From: Cryomorphaceae bacterium
GTDB lineage: Bacteria; Bacteroidota; Bacteroidia; Flavobacteriales; ECT2AJA-044
Direction of reading: 5' to 3'
Assembly: GCA_017798125.1 (NCBI GenBank)
Contig: CP059070.1
Location: 1,736,001 to 1,800,000, forward strand
Length of the DNA: 64,000 nucleotides
Numbering within the stretch: position 1 is the stretch's first letter; every line of letters starts with the position of its first letter. The notes under the pieces are model-generated. The model was not told the DNA's origin. It worked only from the letters and a program-made list of their open reading frames with translations, and ran no database searches. Position numbers and translations under genes: made by a program. Shown in pieces: positions 45,289 to 53,997 of the stretch.

Positions 45289-46149
45289 ATGCTGCGATTC
45301 ATACATCAAAACGATCTGGACGAAGAAGCTTGGAATAAGTGCGCTCGCCGGTATGCCCAAGGGCGGCCCTATTTCCAAACGTGGTTCTTAGACACCGTAT
45401 GCCCAGATTGGGATGCGCTTGTGGTAGGCGACTACGAAGCCATTATGCCGCTTCCTCGTTATGCGAAGTATGGGGTAGAATGGAGCGTTACACCGCCTTG
45501 GGTCGGATCTCTGGGTTTTATCGGGCCGCAGGCCCAAATTCCTCAAGAAAAGGAATGGAAGGCGCTCCTCCCTAAGTCCCTTAAGTACATTGATTGGCCT
45601 TTAAGCCCTTCTGGTGAAGGAGGCGAACGCCTTTATCAATGGCATTGCGGCCCGGAAACTTTGGCCCTACGGGCCGATGATGAGATTCCGCGACAGGCCG
45701 AGGACTACACGGTGTTTCACAACGATCCCCCAGAGGCCTTGATTGGATTACTCAAAGAACAAGGCTTGGCAAATCATCCCTTTGAGGAAATGGACGAAGA
45801 GCGATTGAAGCACTTGATGCATGTGGGAATTCACAAGCGGAAAGGACAGGTCTGGAGCCTCTATGACCGAAGCAATACACTCGTGGCTGGAGCCTATATA
45901 TTCTACGACGCCGAAGCCATCACCGTTCATACCTTAGCTCAAGCCAGTTCTTCCGAGGTGTCCACGGCGCGATTGATGTTATGGGCCATTTTGAAGGAAT
46001 CAGAACCCTATCCAGTGCGGGTCGAAGTACTCGAGCGCATGGCTGATCCTTCAGTGGTTCAAGGCTTGAATCCGGAGGTTAAATTTATTCCTAAATTCAC
46101 CTTGAATCGACTACCTTGGTACCTTAAATGGTATCGACCCGAGGTATGA
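45289..46149 (+). CDS. Conserved hypothetical protein, acyltransferase-like
   Basis: A 286-residue soluble protein starting at ATG 45289 (MLRFIHQNDLDEEAWNKCARRYAQG). The sequence pattern (YFQTWFLDTVCPDWDALVVGDYEAIMPLPRY, then SLYDRSNTLVAGAYIFYDAEAITVHTLAQAS, ARLMLWAILKES, VEVLERMADPSVVQGL) resembles GNAT/FemX-like acyltransferase folds seen in Bacteroidota, but I cannot name a family with certainty. Two hairpin repeats lie in it, encoding FIGPQAQIP and ETLALRADDEIP. Its stop overlaps the upp start (ATGA). Confidence 0.7.
   Translation: MLRFIHQNDLDEEAWNKCARRYAQGRPYFQTWFLDTVCPDWDALVVGDYEAIMPLPRYAKYGVEWSVTPPWVGSLGFIGPQAQIPQEKEWKALLPKSLKYIDWPLSPSGEGGERLYQWHCGPETLALRADDEIPRQAEDYTVFHNDPPEALIGLLKEQGLANHPFEEMDEERLKHLMHVGIHKRKGQVWSLYDRSNTLVAGAYIFYDAEAITVHTLAQASSSEVSTARLMLWAILKESEPYPVRVEVLERMADPSVVQGLNPEVKFIPKFTLNRLPWYLKWYRPEV
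45520..45536 (+). repeat. Hairpin repeat copy 11 (I-G-P-Q-A)
   Basis: ATC, GGGCC, loop GCA, GGCCC, A: perfect stem. It encodes Ile-Gly-Pro-Gln-Ala-Gln in the acyltransferase-like gene. Confidence 0.75.
45663..45678 (-). repeat. Hairpin repeat copy 12 (ALRAD)
   Basis: GGCCCTACGGGCCGAT, identical to the arfB copy; encodes Ala-Leu-Arg-Ala-Asp. It is only 126 bases from copy 11 and in the opposite orientation within the same gene. Confidence 0.8.
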
Positions 46150-46796
46150 AAATCATCGATTTAGGCGCACAACCCAGCATCGTTAATCAGTACATGTCCG
46201 AGATTCGTGATGAACGAATCCAGCAGGACCGCATGCGTTTTCGCAACAACATCGAACGCATTGGCCAGCACCTGGCCTACGAACTGTCCAAAACTATGAA
46301 CTACCACCTGAGATTGGTGCATACCCCCTTGGGTGTGAGTGAAGTTCCGGTTCCCAACGAACAGCCTGTAGTGGCCAGCATCTTGCGCGCTGGAGTTCCC
46401 TTGCACAACGGAGTACTTGAGGTATTTGACCAAGCGGACAATGCGTATATCAGTGCCTACCGCAACGTTCATGAAGATAACAGCTTTGAGGTCGTTGTTG
46501 AGTATCTCGCGTGCCCTGATTTGACGGACCGTCATGTGATTCTTTGTGACCCTATGCTAGCGACAGGACAATCCATGGTATTGGCTTATGAAGCACTGCT
46601 TCAGCGCGGTACACCAAAGAGGGTGGATTGTGTTTCGGTGATTGCCAGTCGTGAAGGAGTAGACTACGTTTCAGACAAGCTCAAGGATAAAGGAACCCTA
46701 TTTGTCGCTGCCATTGACGAAGAAATGAACGCCAAGAAGTACATCGTACCGGGGCTAGGGGATGCAGGAGACTTGGCCTTTGGCCCAAAACTCTAA
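46146..46796 (+). CDS. upp: Uracil phosphoribosyltransferase
   Basis: A 216-residue PRTase. The PRPP-binding loop LCDPMLATGQSMVLAYEALLQRG, SILRAGVPLHNGVLEVF and the uracil-binding end YIVPGLGDAGDLAFG identify Upp, which makes UMP from uracil. ATG at 46146 (MKIIDLGAQPS) overlaps the stop of the gene before it. Length fits the family. Confidence 0.95.
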   Translation: MKIIDLGAQPSIVNQYMSEIRDERIQQDRMRFRNNIERIGQHLAYELSKTMNYHLRLVHTPLGVSEVPVPNEQPVVASILRAGVPLHNGVLEVFDQADNAYISAYRNVHEDNSFEVVVEYLACPDLTDRHVILCDPMLATGQSMVLAYEALLQRGTPKRVDCVSVIASREGVDYVSDKLKDKGTLFVAAIDEEMNAKKYIVPGLGDAGDLAFGPKL

Positions 46797-46797
46797 C

Positions 46798-47490
46798 ATG
46801 GGCTATAAGCACCTCTTTTTTGACTTAGACCACACCCTCTGGGACTTTGAGAAGAACGCCCACGAGACCATGACCGAGCTCTTGGCCGAGTTGGCTGAGG
46901 ATGGTTTGTACAAAATAGACGTGGAAGAATTCTTTCCGCGCTATCAGGTCCACAACGATGAAATGTGGCGTCGGTATCGCTTGGGCGAAATTGATAAAGC
47001 CACGTTGAGAACAACGCGATTTCAAAAAGCGCTTGAAGAGTTCGGGATTAAGGACCGCACGGTTGCAAAGTGGATGGAATTCGAATACTTGGACCGCAGC
47101 CCGTATAAAAAGAACCTCTTCCCAGAAGCCATTGAGACCTTGGAGTACCTGCGTGATTCTTATGTGCTCCACATCATCACCAATGGCTTTGAAGAAGTCC
47201 AGCACATCAAGCTGCGCGAGAGTACACTGGGGGAGCATTTTGACGTGATCGTGACCAGTGAGCAAGCAGGGGTGCGTAAACCGCACGAAAACATTTTTCG
47301 CTATGCGCTGAGTAGAACCGGAGCGGAGAAACAAGAAAGCTTGATGATTGGCGACAATCTAGAAGCCGATATTCTAGGAGCCAAAAAAGCCGGCTGGGAT
47401 CAAGTATTCTTTAACCCAACCGGCTTGTTGCATAGCGAACAGCCGACTTATGAGATTATGCACCTCAAAGAGCTGCGCTCAATTCTCTAA
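46798..47490 (+). CDS. yjjG: YjjG family noncanonical pyrimidine nucleotidase
   Basis: A 230-residue HAD hydrolase: motif I FFDLDHTLWDF, motif II HIITNGFEEVQ, motif III KPHENIF, motif IV IGDNLEADILGAKKAGW. The LDHTLWDFEKN block is typical of YjjG 5'-nucleotidases, which clear noncanonical pyrimidine nucleotides. Start ATG at 46798, one base after the upp stop. Its stop directly abuts the 3' end of the second gap gene. Confidence 0.92.
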   Translation: MGYKHLFFDLDHTLWDFEKNAHETMTELLAELAEDGLYKIDVEEFFPRYQVHNDEMWRRYRLGEIDKATLRTTRFQKALEEFGIKDRTVAKWMEFEYLDRSPYKKNLFPEAIETLEYLRDSYVLHIITNGFEEVQHIKLRESTLGEHFDVIVTSEQAGVRKPHENIFRYALSRTGAEKQESLMIGDNLEADILGAKKAGWDQVFFNPTGLLHSEQPTYEIMHLKELRSIL

Positions 47491-48933
47491 TCAATAGTAA
47501 CGCAGGCGTCGTACGTTCGAAATGTACTTAGCCAAGCGTACTACTTGACAGCTGTATCCGTACTCGTTGTCGTACCAAACGTATAGGTTCATGCTGTGAC
47601 CGTCTCCAGAGACAATGGTTGCCGGACTGTCGAAAATCGAAGGTTGTGCACGACCTACAATATCACTCGAAACGAGCTCGTCGTCCATGCTGTACTCAAT
47701 TTGCTCGACCAAGTCACTGTACAAGGCTGCTTTGCGCATCGTCAAGTTGACGTCCTCTTTGTCTGTTGCCTTCTCAACGTTCAGGCTGAGAATAGCCAAA
47801 GATCCGTTCGGGGTAGGGACGCGGATGGCATTGGAAGTCAACTTGCCTTCCAATACGGGTAGCGCTTTAGATACCGCCTTTCCGGCTCCCGTTTCCGTGA
47901 TGACCATGTTCATGGCAGCTGCACGGCCTCGTCGATATTTCTTGTGCATGTTGTCCACCAAGTTCTGGTCGTTGGTGTAGGCATGTACGGTTTCAATGTG
48001 GCCCTTAACAATACCATACGCATCCTCAATCACTTTCAAGACTGGGGTGATGGCGTTGGTCGTACAAGACGCTGCAGACCAAATTCTGGTATTGGCTGGG
48101 TCAAAGTCCTCTTGATTGACTCCGTGAACGATGTTTGGAACACCTTTCCCTGGAGCAGTCAAAAGCACCTTGTCTGCACCTTTTGAGGTCAAATGACGAC
48201 TCAAGGCTTCTTCGTCGCGGAAGGCTCCTGTGTTGTCGATGATCAGGGCGTTGTCAATGTCGTACTTCGTATAGTCGATTTCCTCCGGTCCATTGGCACT
48301 GATGATCTGGATCGGGCGACCGTTGACAATCATACGGTTGTTTTCGACATCCACTTCTACGGTTCCTGGGAAATGTCCATGAACAGAATCTTGACGCAAC
48401 AAGGAGGCGCGTTTCATCAACTGCTCAGGTGTTTTGTCTCGCGTAACAATGGCTCGTAAGCGCAATTGCTCTCCACGACCTTCTTTTGCCACGAGGATTC
48501 GCGCAAGAAGTCGTCCGATACGACCAAATCCGTAGAGCACCACATCTTTCGGCACCAAGTCGTTGGCGCGATCGATCATGTGGTCGAGTTTGGCGTGCAC
48601 AAAGGCCTCCATGGAGTCAAACTGACTTCCTTCCTTCAACCATTCCGCTCCGAGGCGACCGACGTCAATTCGCGCAGGCGCTGCGTCTACTTGACTAATG
48701 GTGCGAAGCAGACCCAGGGTCTCAGTGATGGTGATCGGCTCATCTTTGATTTGACGACCGTACTCGTGAATGTTGAGAATCTCGCTGATGCTCTGGTCAA
48801 TCAAGGGCTTGCGGAAGAGGGTGATTTCGATTGACTTGTCGAGCCAAAGATCGGTGACCAATTTTACGAATTCAGCCGCCGCTTTGTCTTGTTGGATACG
48901 GAGCGCAATTTGCTCCTCATAGGATTGGGACAT
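47491..48933 (-). CDS. gap: Glyceraldehyde-3-phosphate dehydrogenase, long form (second copy)
   Basis: A 480-residue GAPDH with an N-terminal helical extension of about 125 residues (KAAAEFVKLVTDLWLDKSIEITLFRKPLIDQSISEIL) before the Rossmann domain VLYGFGRIGRLLARILV. Catalytic SAASCTTNAITPVLKVI and C-terminal LYVWYDNEYGYSCQVVRL are intact. This long form occurs in several Bacteroidota and gammaproteobacteria and may serve gluconeogenesis, with the shorter copy at 13071 serving glycolysis, but this division is inferred. Start ATG at 48933. Confidence 0.93.
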   Translation of the reverse strand: MSQSYEEQIALRIQQDKAAAEFVKLVTDLWLDKSIEITLFRKPLIDQSISEILNIHEYGRQIKDEPITITETLGLLRTISQVDAAPARIDVGRLGAEWLKEGSQFDSMEAFVHAKLDHMIDRANDLVPKDVVLYGFGRIGRLLARILVAKEGRGEQLRLRAIVTRDKTPEQLMKRASLLRQDSVHGHFPGTVEVDVENNRMIVNGRPIQIISANGPEEIDYTKYDIDNALIIDNTGAFRDEEALSRHLTSKGADKVLLTAPGKGVPNIVHGVNQEDFDPANTRIWSAASCTTNAITPVLKVIEDAYGIVKGHIETVHAYTNDQNLVDNMHKKYRRGRAAAMNMVITETGAGKAVSKALPVLEGKLTSNAIRVPTPNGSLAILSLNVEKATDKEDVNLTMRKAALYSDLVEQIEYSMDDELVSSDIVGRAQPSIFDSPATIVSGDGHSMNLYVWYDNEYGYSCQVVRLAKYISNVRRLRYY

Positions 48934-48971
48934 GACTTTTCTTTTGTGTAGTTATCAAGTCTTTGACGGCG

Positions 48972-48979
48972 CAAAATTA
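48972..48979 (-). promoter_or_regulatory. Candidate -7 element of the long gap gene
   Basis: On the minus strand it reads TAATTTTG, matching TAnnTTTG, 38 bases before the start codon. No TTTG is found at the ideal -33 spacing. Confidence 0.35.
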
Positions 48980-49044
48980 GAGTTTTAGCGGTTATTACCA
49001 TCTATTTTTGAAAAAAGGAATACACGCGAACAGCCCCTTCAATC

Positions 49045-49082
49045 CACAAAAAAAGGCGGCCCTATTTGATAAGGCCGCCTTT
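49045..49082 (-). terminator. Rho-independent terminator after htrA
   Basis: AAAGGCGGCC and GGCCGCCTTT form a perfect ten-base-pair stem with an 11-base loop, followed on the minus strand by further T residues. It lies 16 bases after the htrA stop. Confidence 0.9.
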
Positions 49083-49098
49083 CATACGTTCGCGCAAG

Positions 49099-50583
49099 TT
49101 ATAGTCCAAAGGCGTAATAGCGCACCTTTCCTCCAGGGTAGAACCCTTTCACGAAGACGCCGACATCTTCTCGACCTTCCAGAGCTTTAGCGACATCACT
49201 GGGAGCATCGATATCAAAAGACTGCTCATCTACCGTGATTTCCGTGATGATGAATCCTTCTCGAATACCTTCACGACGCAGTTTTCCGTCATCTAGAGCT
49301 TTAATTCTTACCCCGTTCTCTACGCCGTAGCGCTGTAACTCTTGAAGGCTCGGTTGCTCCAATTCTGCACCGAGGATGCGGGCAGCGACGACCTCCTCTC
49401 GGTTGATCAAGTTGGTATTTCCTTGAACATTTCGAAGGACCAAGCTGAAGTTGCGCTCATTGCCTTCGCGGTTGACCAGTACATTCACTCGATCACCAGG
49501 GCGATAGCGTGCAATTTGTTCTTGAAGTTCGGAAGTGCGCTCGACGGGTACGTCGTTCACGGCAATAATAACATCACCTACTTCCATTCCAGCATCTTCG
49601 GCTGCTCCACCTTCCGTGAGGCCTCCGACGAATACGCCATTGTTCAAGTTCAACTCCAGTTCGCGAGCTAGTTGAGCATTCATGTCCCGGATATTGACCC
49701 CGATGAAGGCCCGTTGAACGGTACCGTAATCCTTGAGGTCGCTAACCACTTTGCTCACCATATTGGAGGGAACGGCAAAGCTGTAGCCTTCAAAAGATCC
49801 CGTCCGGGTAGAGATCGCAGTATTGATTCCAACCAGTGCACCTTCTGTGTTGACGAGCGCTCCTCCGGAATTTCCCGGATTCACTGCGGCGTCTGTTTGG
49901 ATGAATGATTCAATAGCGAAACGCTCGGGGATGATGTTGATGTTACGTCCTTTTGCGGAGACGATTCCTGCGGTCACGGTACTCGTCAAATTAAAGGGAT
50001 TTCCAACGGCCAATACCCATTCTCCAACCTGTACGTCATCACTGTTGGTGAAAGGAATGGACGGAAGGCTTGTTTCTTCCACCTTGAGTAGAGCGATGTC
50101 AGTGGTCGGGTCGGTACCGACCAGATCAGCGCTGAATACGCGATTGTCATCCATGGTCACGCGAATCTTGTCCGCTCCGTCAATGACATGATTGTTGGTC
50201 ACGATATATCCTTCAGAGTCGATGATCACACCGCTTCCACTGCTCAAAGTAGGCATGGAGCGACGAGGACTCTGTCCGTAGAAATATTCGTAAAAGGGAT
50301 TGCTGTATTGGGCTTCCTGGCTGCCCATGGCTTCGACATGGACCACCGCTTCGAGGGTCTCGTTGGCCGCATGTACAAAATCAGGAGCTTCACCCGGAGC
50401 CATTCGACTTGCGGATCGCGCCGTAGGCGCATTCGATCTAGAAGGTTCATAATGGGTAGGGTAGGCAGCTGGTTCAACCATGCGCACTTCGTAGGCGCTG
50501 TCCGGTTGGAAATATGTATAGGTTCCCAAAGCAACGGCTCCTCCGAGGAGGGCGGCGGTAAACGTACCGAGTAACTTCTTCAT
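49099..50583 (-). CDS. degP: HtrA/DegP-family periplasmic serine protease
   Basis: A 494-residue protease-chaperone. ATG at 50583 gives the membrane anchor or signal MKKLLGTFTAALLGGAVALGTY. The trypsin-like triad is visible: His in GYIVTNNHVIDGAD, Asp in TDIALLKVE, Ser in NPGNSGGALVN. Two PDZ regions follow (GVFVGGLTEGGAAEDAGMEVGDVIIAVND and a second, weaker one near the end). It degrades or refolds misfolded envelope proteins. APTARSASRM after the anchor is encoded by a hairpin repeat. Confidence 0.94.
   Translation of the reverse strand: MKKLLGTFTAALLGGAVALGTYTYFQPDSAYEVRMVEPAAYPTHYEPSRSNAPTARSASRMAPGEAPDFVHAANETLEAVVHVEAMGSQEAQYSNPFYEYFYGQSPRRSMPTLSSGSGVIIDSEGYIVTNNHVIDGADKIRVTMDDNRVFSADLVGTDPTTDIALLKVEETSLPSIPFTNSDDVQVGEWVLAVGNPFNLTSTVTAGIVSAKGRNINIIPERFAIESFIQTDAAVNPGNSGGALVNTEGALVGINTAISTRTGSFEGYSFAVPSNMVSKVVSDLKDYGTVQRAFIGVNIRDMNAQLARELELNLNNGVFVGGLTEGGAAEDAGMEVGDVIIAVNDVPVERTSELQEQIARYRPGDRVNVLVNREGNERNFSLVLRNVQGNTNLINREEVVAARILGAELEQPSLQELQRYGVENGVRIKALDDGKLRREGIREGFIITEITVDEQSFDIDAPSDVAKALEGREDVGVFVKGFYPGGKVRYYAFGL
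50415..50431 (+). repeat. Hairpin repeat copy 13 (in degP)
   Basis: ATC, GCGCC, loop GTA, GGCGC, A: identical to the lpxK copy. Here the coding frame differs and gives Ala-Pro-Thr-Ala-Arg-Ser, in the flexible linker after the signal anchor. Confidence 0.75.
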
Positions 50584-50711
50584 GGGGTTTATTATTTTTA
50601 TGTTTGGTGTCTCTGATTGCATGGCCATACGAATGCTCGTGCAGCACAGACAAATAACGCCACAGAATCGTGCCAAGTTGCAAGATTTGGGCGCTTTAAC
50701 AGGATTTTAAC

Positions 50712-51488
50712 GTGCGTATACCCTTTGACAAATACCAAGGTACGGGAAACGACTTCATTTTAGTCGATGATCGACAGGGCTTTTTCCCCGCGGCTGAGGC
50801 GAGTCAAATTGCCTATTTATGCGATCGACGCTTCGGAATAGGAGCTGACGGGCTCATACTCTTGCGCAACAGCGAGCGATATGATTTCGAGATGGTTTAC
50901 TTCAATGCAGACGGTCACGAGGGCTCGATGTGTGGAAATGGCGGGCGATGCACGGTCAAGTATGCGGCCGCCTTGGGTCTGATCTCGGGCAGAACTGAGT
51001 TCATGGCTGTCGATGGGGTGCATCACGCCGAACTTGTGCCGGAAGGAGTAGCGCTTGGAATGAGTGATGTTTCGGGCATTCAAGATCTAGGAGATGCGTA
51101 CTTCACGGATACAGGCTCTCCGCACTACGTCGCTTTTGTTGATTCTTTAGCTGACTTCGATGTCGTAGGCGAGGGACGGGCTATTCGATATAATGATACC
51201 TACCGAGAGGAAGGAACCAACGTCAATTTCATCGTCGAGCACGACCATTTTCTGGAGATTCGAACCTATGAGCGGGGTGTTGAAAATGAAACGCTGAGCT
51301 GTGGTACTGGGGCAACGGCCGCCGCCTTGGTTTGGGCCGAAAAGAAAGGCGTGCAAGAGGGTCGGATTCCCCTTTTGTTTCCCGGCGGTGAAGTACAGGT
51401 GACTTGGAAAAAGGAAGGCGGAATCTATACCGATATTCAACTGATTGGCCCAGCAGAGCAATCCTTTAAGGGGGAAGTTGAATGGTAA
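50712..51488 (+). CDS. dapF: Diaminopimelate epimerase
   Basis: A 258-residue PLP-independent epimerase making meso-diaminopimelate for lysine and peptidoglycan. It starts with GTG at 50712 (RIPFDKYQGTGNDFILVDD), required by the family N-terminus. The two catalytic cysteines are in GSMCGNGGRC and LSCGTGATA. It overlaps the GNAT gene by seven bases and leads a four-gene operon. Confidence 0.95.
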   Translation: MRIPFDKYQGTGNDFILVDDRQGFFPAAEASQIAYLCDRRFGIGADGLILLRNSERYDFEMVYFNADGHEGSMCGNGGRCTVKYAAALGLISGRTEFMAVDGVHHAELVPEGVALGMSDVSGIQDLGDAYFTDTGSPHYVAFVDSLADFDVVGEGRAIRYNDTYREEGTNVNFIVEHDHFLEIRTYERGVENETLSCGTGATAAALVWAEKKGVQEGRIPLLFPGGEVQVTWKKEGGIYTDIQLIGPAEQSFKGEVEW

Positions 51489-52015
51489 GGCTTCAGAACG
51501 ACAAAGTTCAATTACGAGCACCAGAGGCCAGTGATTTGGATCTGTTTTACCGTTGGGAAAACGATCCGGAGGTCTGGTTAATCACGCAGACGCAAGCGCC
51601 ATTCTCTAAGGATACCTTGAGAGCTTATCTCGAGAACGCGCACAAGGACTTGTACGAATACCGCCAACTCCGCTTGGTGATTGAAAACGTGGAAGATCTA
51701 GCCGGCCTTGGATCGGTCGATTTCTTTGATTTTGACCCCGCCAACAAAAGATTAGGCGTTGGCGTTTTCATAGCAGAAGAGGAAAACCGCCGTCGCGGCA
51801 TCGCTAGGGCTGCATTGAGCCTGGCGCTTGACTTCGTTTTTGAACAGTACGATTTGGAACAAGTGTATTGCAATATTCTTTCCGGCAACGAAGCCAGCTT
51901 AGCGCTTTTCGAAGGCCTCGGCTTTGAGCGTGTTGGATTAAAGAAGCGCTGGGTCCGCGAAGGCGACCTCTGGCACGACGAATACCTGCTCCAAAAAATT
52001 CGAGCCTCATCATGA
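51482..52015 (+). CDS. GNAT family N-acetyltransferase (RimJ-like)
   Basis: A 177-residue acetyltransferase. Opening VRLQNDKVQLRAPEASDLDLFYRWENDPEVW, the strand VGVFIAEEENRRRGIARAALSLALDF with the acetyl-CoA loop, and CNILSGNEASLALFEGLGFERVG fit the Acetyltransf_3 group that acetylates ribosomal proteins or small molecules. Substrate unknown. It overlaps dapF and the cytochrome gene. Confidence 0.9.
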   Translation: MVRLQNDKVQLRAPEASDLDLFYRWENDPEVWLITQTQAPFSKDTLRAYLENAHKDLYEYRQLRLVIENVEDLAGLGSVDFFDFDPANKRLGVGVFIAEEENRRRGIARAALSLALDFVFEQYDLEQVYCNILSGNEASLALFEGLGFERVGLKKRWVREGDLWHDEYLLQKIRASS

Positions 52016-53997
52016 AAAAGGTTCTGGTAATCAGTTTGCTGACCCTCGGGGTCGCGCTGTTGGCCGTGCGCTGTTCGGGTGGGGGAAAGCAAGAAGAAAA
52101 GGCCCTACGGGCCGATGCAGACATTCCAGAGTACAAGAACCTCTCGGACACCGTCGCGTATGTGGGCAAGGAGGTCTGTAAGGCTTGCCATGCGGATATC
52201 TACGAGACCTATGTGCATACCGGAATGGGACTCAGCTTCGATGAAGCCTCGCGAGTCAAGAGCTCCAGCAAGCTCTCGGATGATTCAAAGATTTACGACG
52301 AGCACCTCGATCTCTGGTATCACCCCTATTGGTCCGACGATGAACTAAGACTCCTGGAATACCGCCTGGAAGGTGAGGATACGACCTATCAGCGAGAGGA
52401 GGTAGTAGATTACATTATCGGCTCCGGGCAGCATACCAATTCGCATATTCAAAATGTGAATGGCTACCTCCATCAGGTGCCATTTACCTACTACACCCAG
52501 GATGGGAAGCTGGACTTTCCCCCGGGTTTTGAAGACGGGAACAACACGCGATTTAGTCGGACCATTGGCTTAGAATGCATGAGTTGCCACAACTCTCTTC
52601 CGGAGTTTGTGATGGGGTCGGAAAACAAGTTTACGGGCGTGCCGGACGGGATCAGCTGTGAGCGTTGTCATGGACCCGGGCAGGTTCACGTCATTGAAAA
52701 GAGCCAAGGAATCATGGTGGACACCAGTCAGTATGTGGATTACAGCATCGTTAATCCATCCAAATTGGCGGACGAACTTCAGTTTGAAGTGTGTCAGCGC
52801 TGTCATCTTCAAGGAAATGCCGTCCTCAAACCCGGAAAGGATTGGTATGATTTTAAACCGGGCATGGAGCTTTCCAGCGTCATGAGCGTATTTCTGCCTC
52901 GCTATGAAGATGCCGAGAACGAGTTCATTATGGCCTCGCACATCGACCGGTTTAAACAGAGTAAATGTTACTTGGAAGCGGAACGGACCTACAACTGCAT
53001 CAGCTGTCACAATCCGCACAAAAGCGTTCACGAGACCAATCTCATTCAATTCAACAGCACGTGCGGTGATTGCCATTCCGGTGCGCCTCGCTTTGACTGC
53101 ACAGCTCCTGAACCGGATCTGGTCGCAGAGGATTTCAACTGCGTGGGCTGTCATATGCCCAGCAGTACGAGTATCGATATTCCGCACGTGACGGTTCACG
53201 ACCATAAGATTCGCGTGCCTGGAGAGAGGGGCATGGCGGACATCGCGCCGCAGGCGCAGAAAGTGAAGAAATTCCTCGGATTGGTCAGTGTTAATGAAGA
53301 TGCTCCGGATGACCGAACCGTGGCAAGAGCGTACTTGCAGCAATACGAGAAGTTTACTTCGGATCCCCAGTTTTTGGATTCGGCAGCCGTATATCTGGAT
53401 CGAGCCGGACGCCCGCTCTTTGAAACGGTCAATTGGTACTTTTTGAAAGCTGATTATTCCGGACTGTGCGCAGATATTGATGTGCGTGGAGTAGAGGTTG
53501 TCCTGGAATCGCTGAAGACCACGGACTTTACCAACGACGATGCCTGGACCGCTTATCGCGTTGGCCAGAGCTATCGCAACATGGGGAACAAGGACGCAGC
53601 GTATCCATTCCTCAAAAAGGCCGTTACGCTTGCTCCTTATCAACTCGAGTTCCGAAATAAGATGGCCACCTTGCTGGTTGATTTGGGCTTACGTGAAAAG
53701 GCCTTGTCCCAAATGGAGTTTGTCTATCAGGAGTATCCCTACTATCCCGAGAACGTCAATAATCTGGGCTATTACTGGCTTCAAGAAGGAGACTTGGAAA
53801 AGGCAGCCGAGTTTTACGATGAATCTTTGGCCTTGGATCCTGATTACGTGCCCGGGCTTTTGAATCGCGCTGGATTGGCTCTATACCAGGAGCGCTGGGC
53901 GGAGGCTGAACGAGACTTGGAACACATCCTGAGTATTGAGCCTGATCACCCGCGAGCGACCCAAGTGTACGCTCAGCTGAAACAAATTTATCCATGA
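52012..53997 (+). CDS. Heptaheme c-type cytochrome with C-terminal TPR domain
   Basis: A 661-residue exported protein. N-terminal MKKVLVISLLTLGVALLAV is a signal sequence; Cys21 follows Arg (AVRC), an unusual lipobox, so lipidation is uncertain. Seven CxxCH heme sites are present: CKACH, CMSCH, CERCH, CQRCH, CISCH, CGDCH and CVGCH (about residues 57-385), in a cytochrome c554-like arrangement. The C-terminal third is TPR (AWTAYRVGQSYRNMGNKDAAYPFLKKA, NNLGYYWLQEGDLEKAAEFYDESLAL and others). Role in electron transfer is inferred. EEKALRADADIPEY right after the signal and ADIAPQAQKVKK before the TPR part are both encoded by hairpin repeats. Start overlaps GNAT (ATGA) and stop overlaps mltG (ATGA). 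Confidence 0.88.
   Translation: MKKVLVISLLTLGVALLAVRCSGGGKQEEKALRADADIPEYKNLSDTVAYVGKEVCKACHADIYETYVHTGMGLSFDEASRVKSSSKLSDDSKIYDEHLDLWYHPYWSDDELRLLEYRLEGEDTTYQREEVVDYIIGSGQHTNSHIQNVNGYLHQVPFTYYTQDGKLDFPPGFEDGNNTRFSRTIGLECMSCHNSLPEFVMGSENKFTGVPDGISCERCHGPGQVHVIEKSQGIMVDTSQYVDYSIVNPSKLADELQFEVCQRCHLQGNAVLKPGKDWYDFKPGMELSSVMSVFLPRYEDAENEFIMASHIDRFKQSKCYLEAERTYNCISCHNPHKSVHETNLIQFNSTCGDCHSGAPRFDCTAPEPDLVAEDFNCVGCHMPSSTSIDIPHVTVHDHKIRVPGERGMADIAPQAQKVKKFLGLVSVNEDAPDDRTVARAYLQQYEKFTSDPQFLDSAAVYLDRAGRPLFETVNWYFLKADYSGLCADIDVRGVEVVLESLKTTDFTNDDAWTAYRVGQSYRNMGNKDAAYPFLKKAVTLAPYQLEFRNKMATLLVDLGLREKALSQMEFVYQEYPYYPENVNNLGYYWLQEGDLEKAAEFYDESLALDPDYVPGLLNRAGLALYQERWAEAERDLEHILSIEPDHPRATQVYAQLKQIYP
52101..52116 (-). 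repeat. Hairpin repeat copy 14 (in cytochrome gene, ALRAD)
   Basis: GGCCCTACGGGCCGAT, identical to arfB and intergenic copies; encodes Ala-Leu-Arg-Ala-Asp in the linker after the signal peptide. Confidence 0.8.
53242..53258 (+). repeat. Hairpin repeat copy 15 (in cytochrome gene, I-A-P-Q-A)
   Basis: ATC, GCGCC, loop GCA, GGCGC, A: perfect stem; encodes Ile-Ala-Pro-Gln-Ala-Gln between the heme region and the TPR region. Confidence 0.75.
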
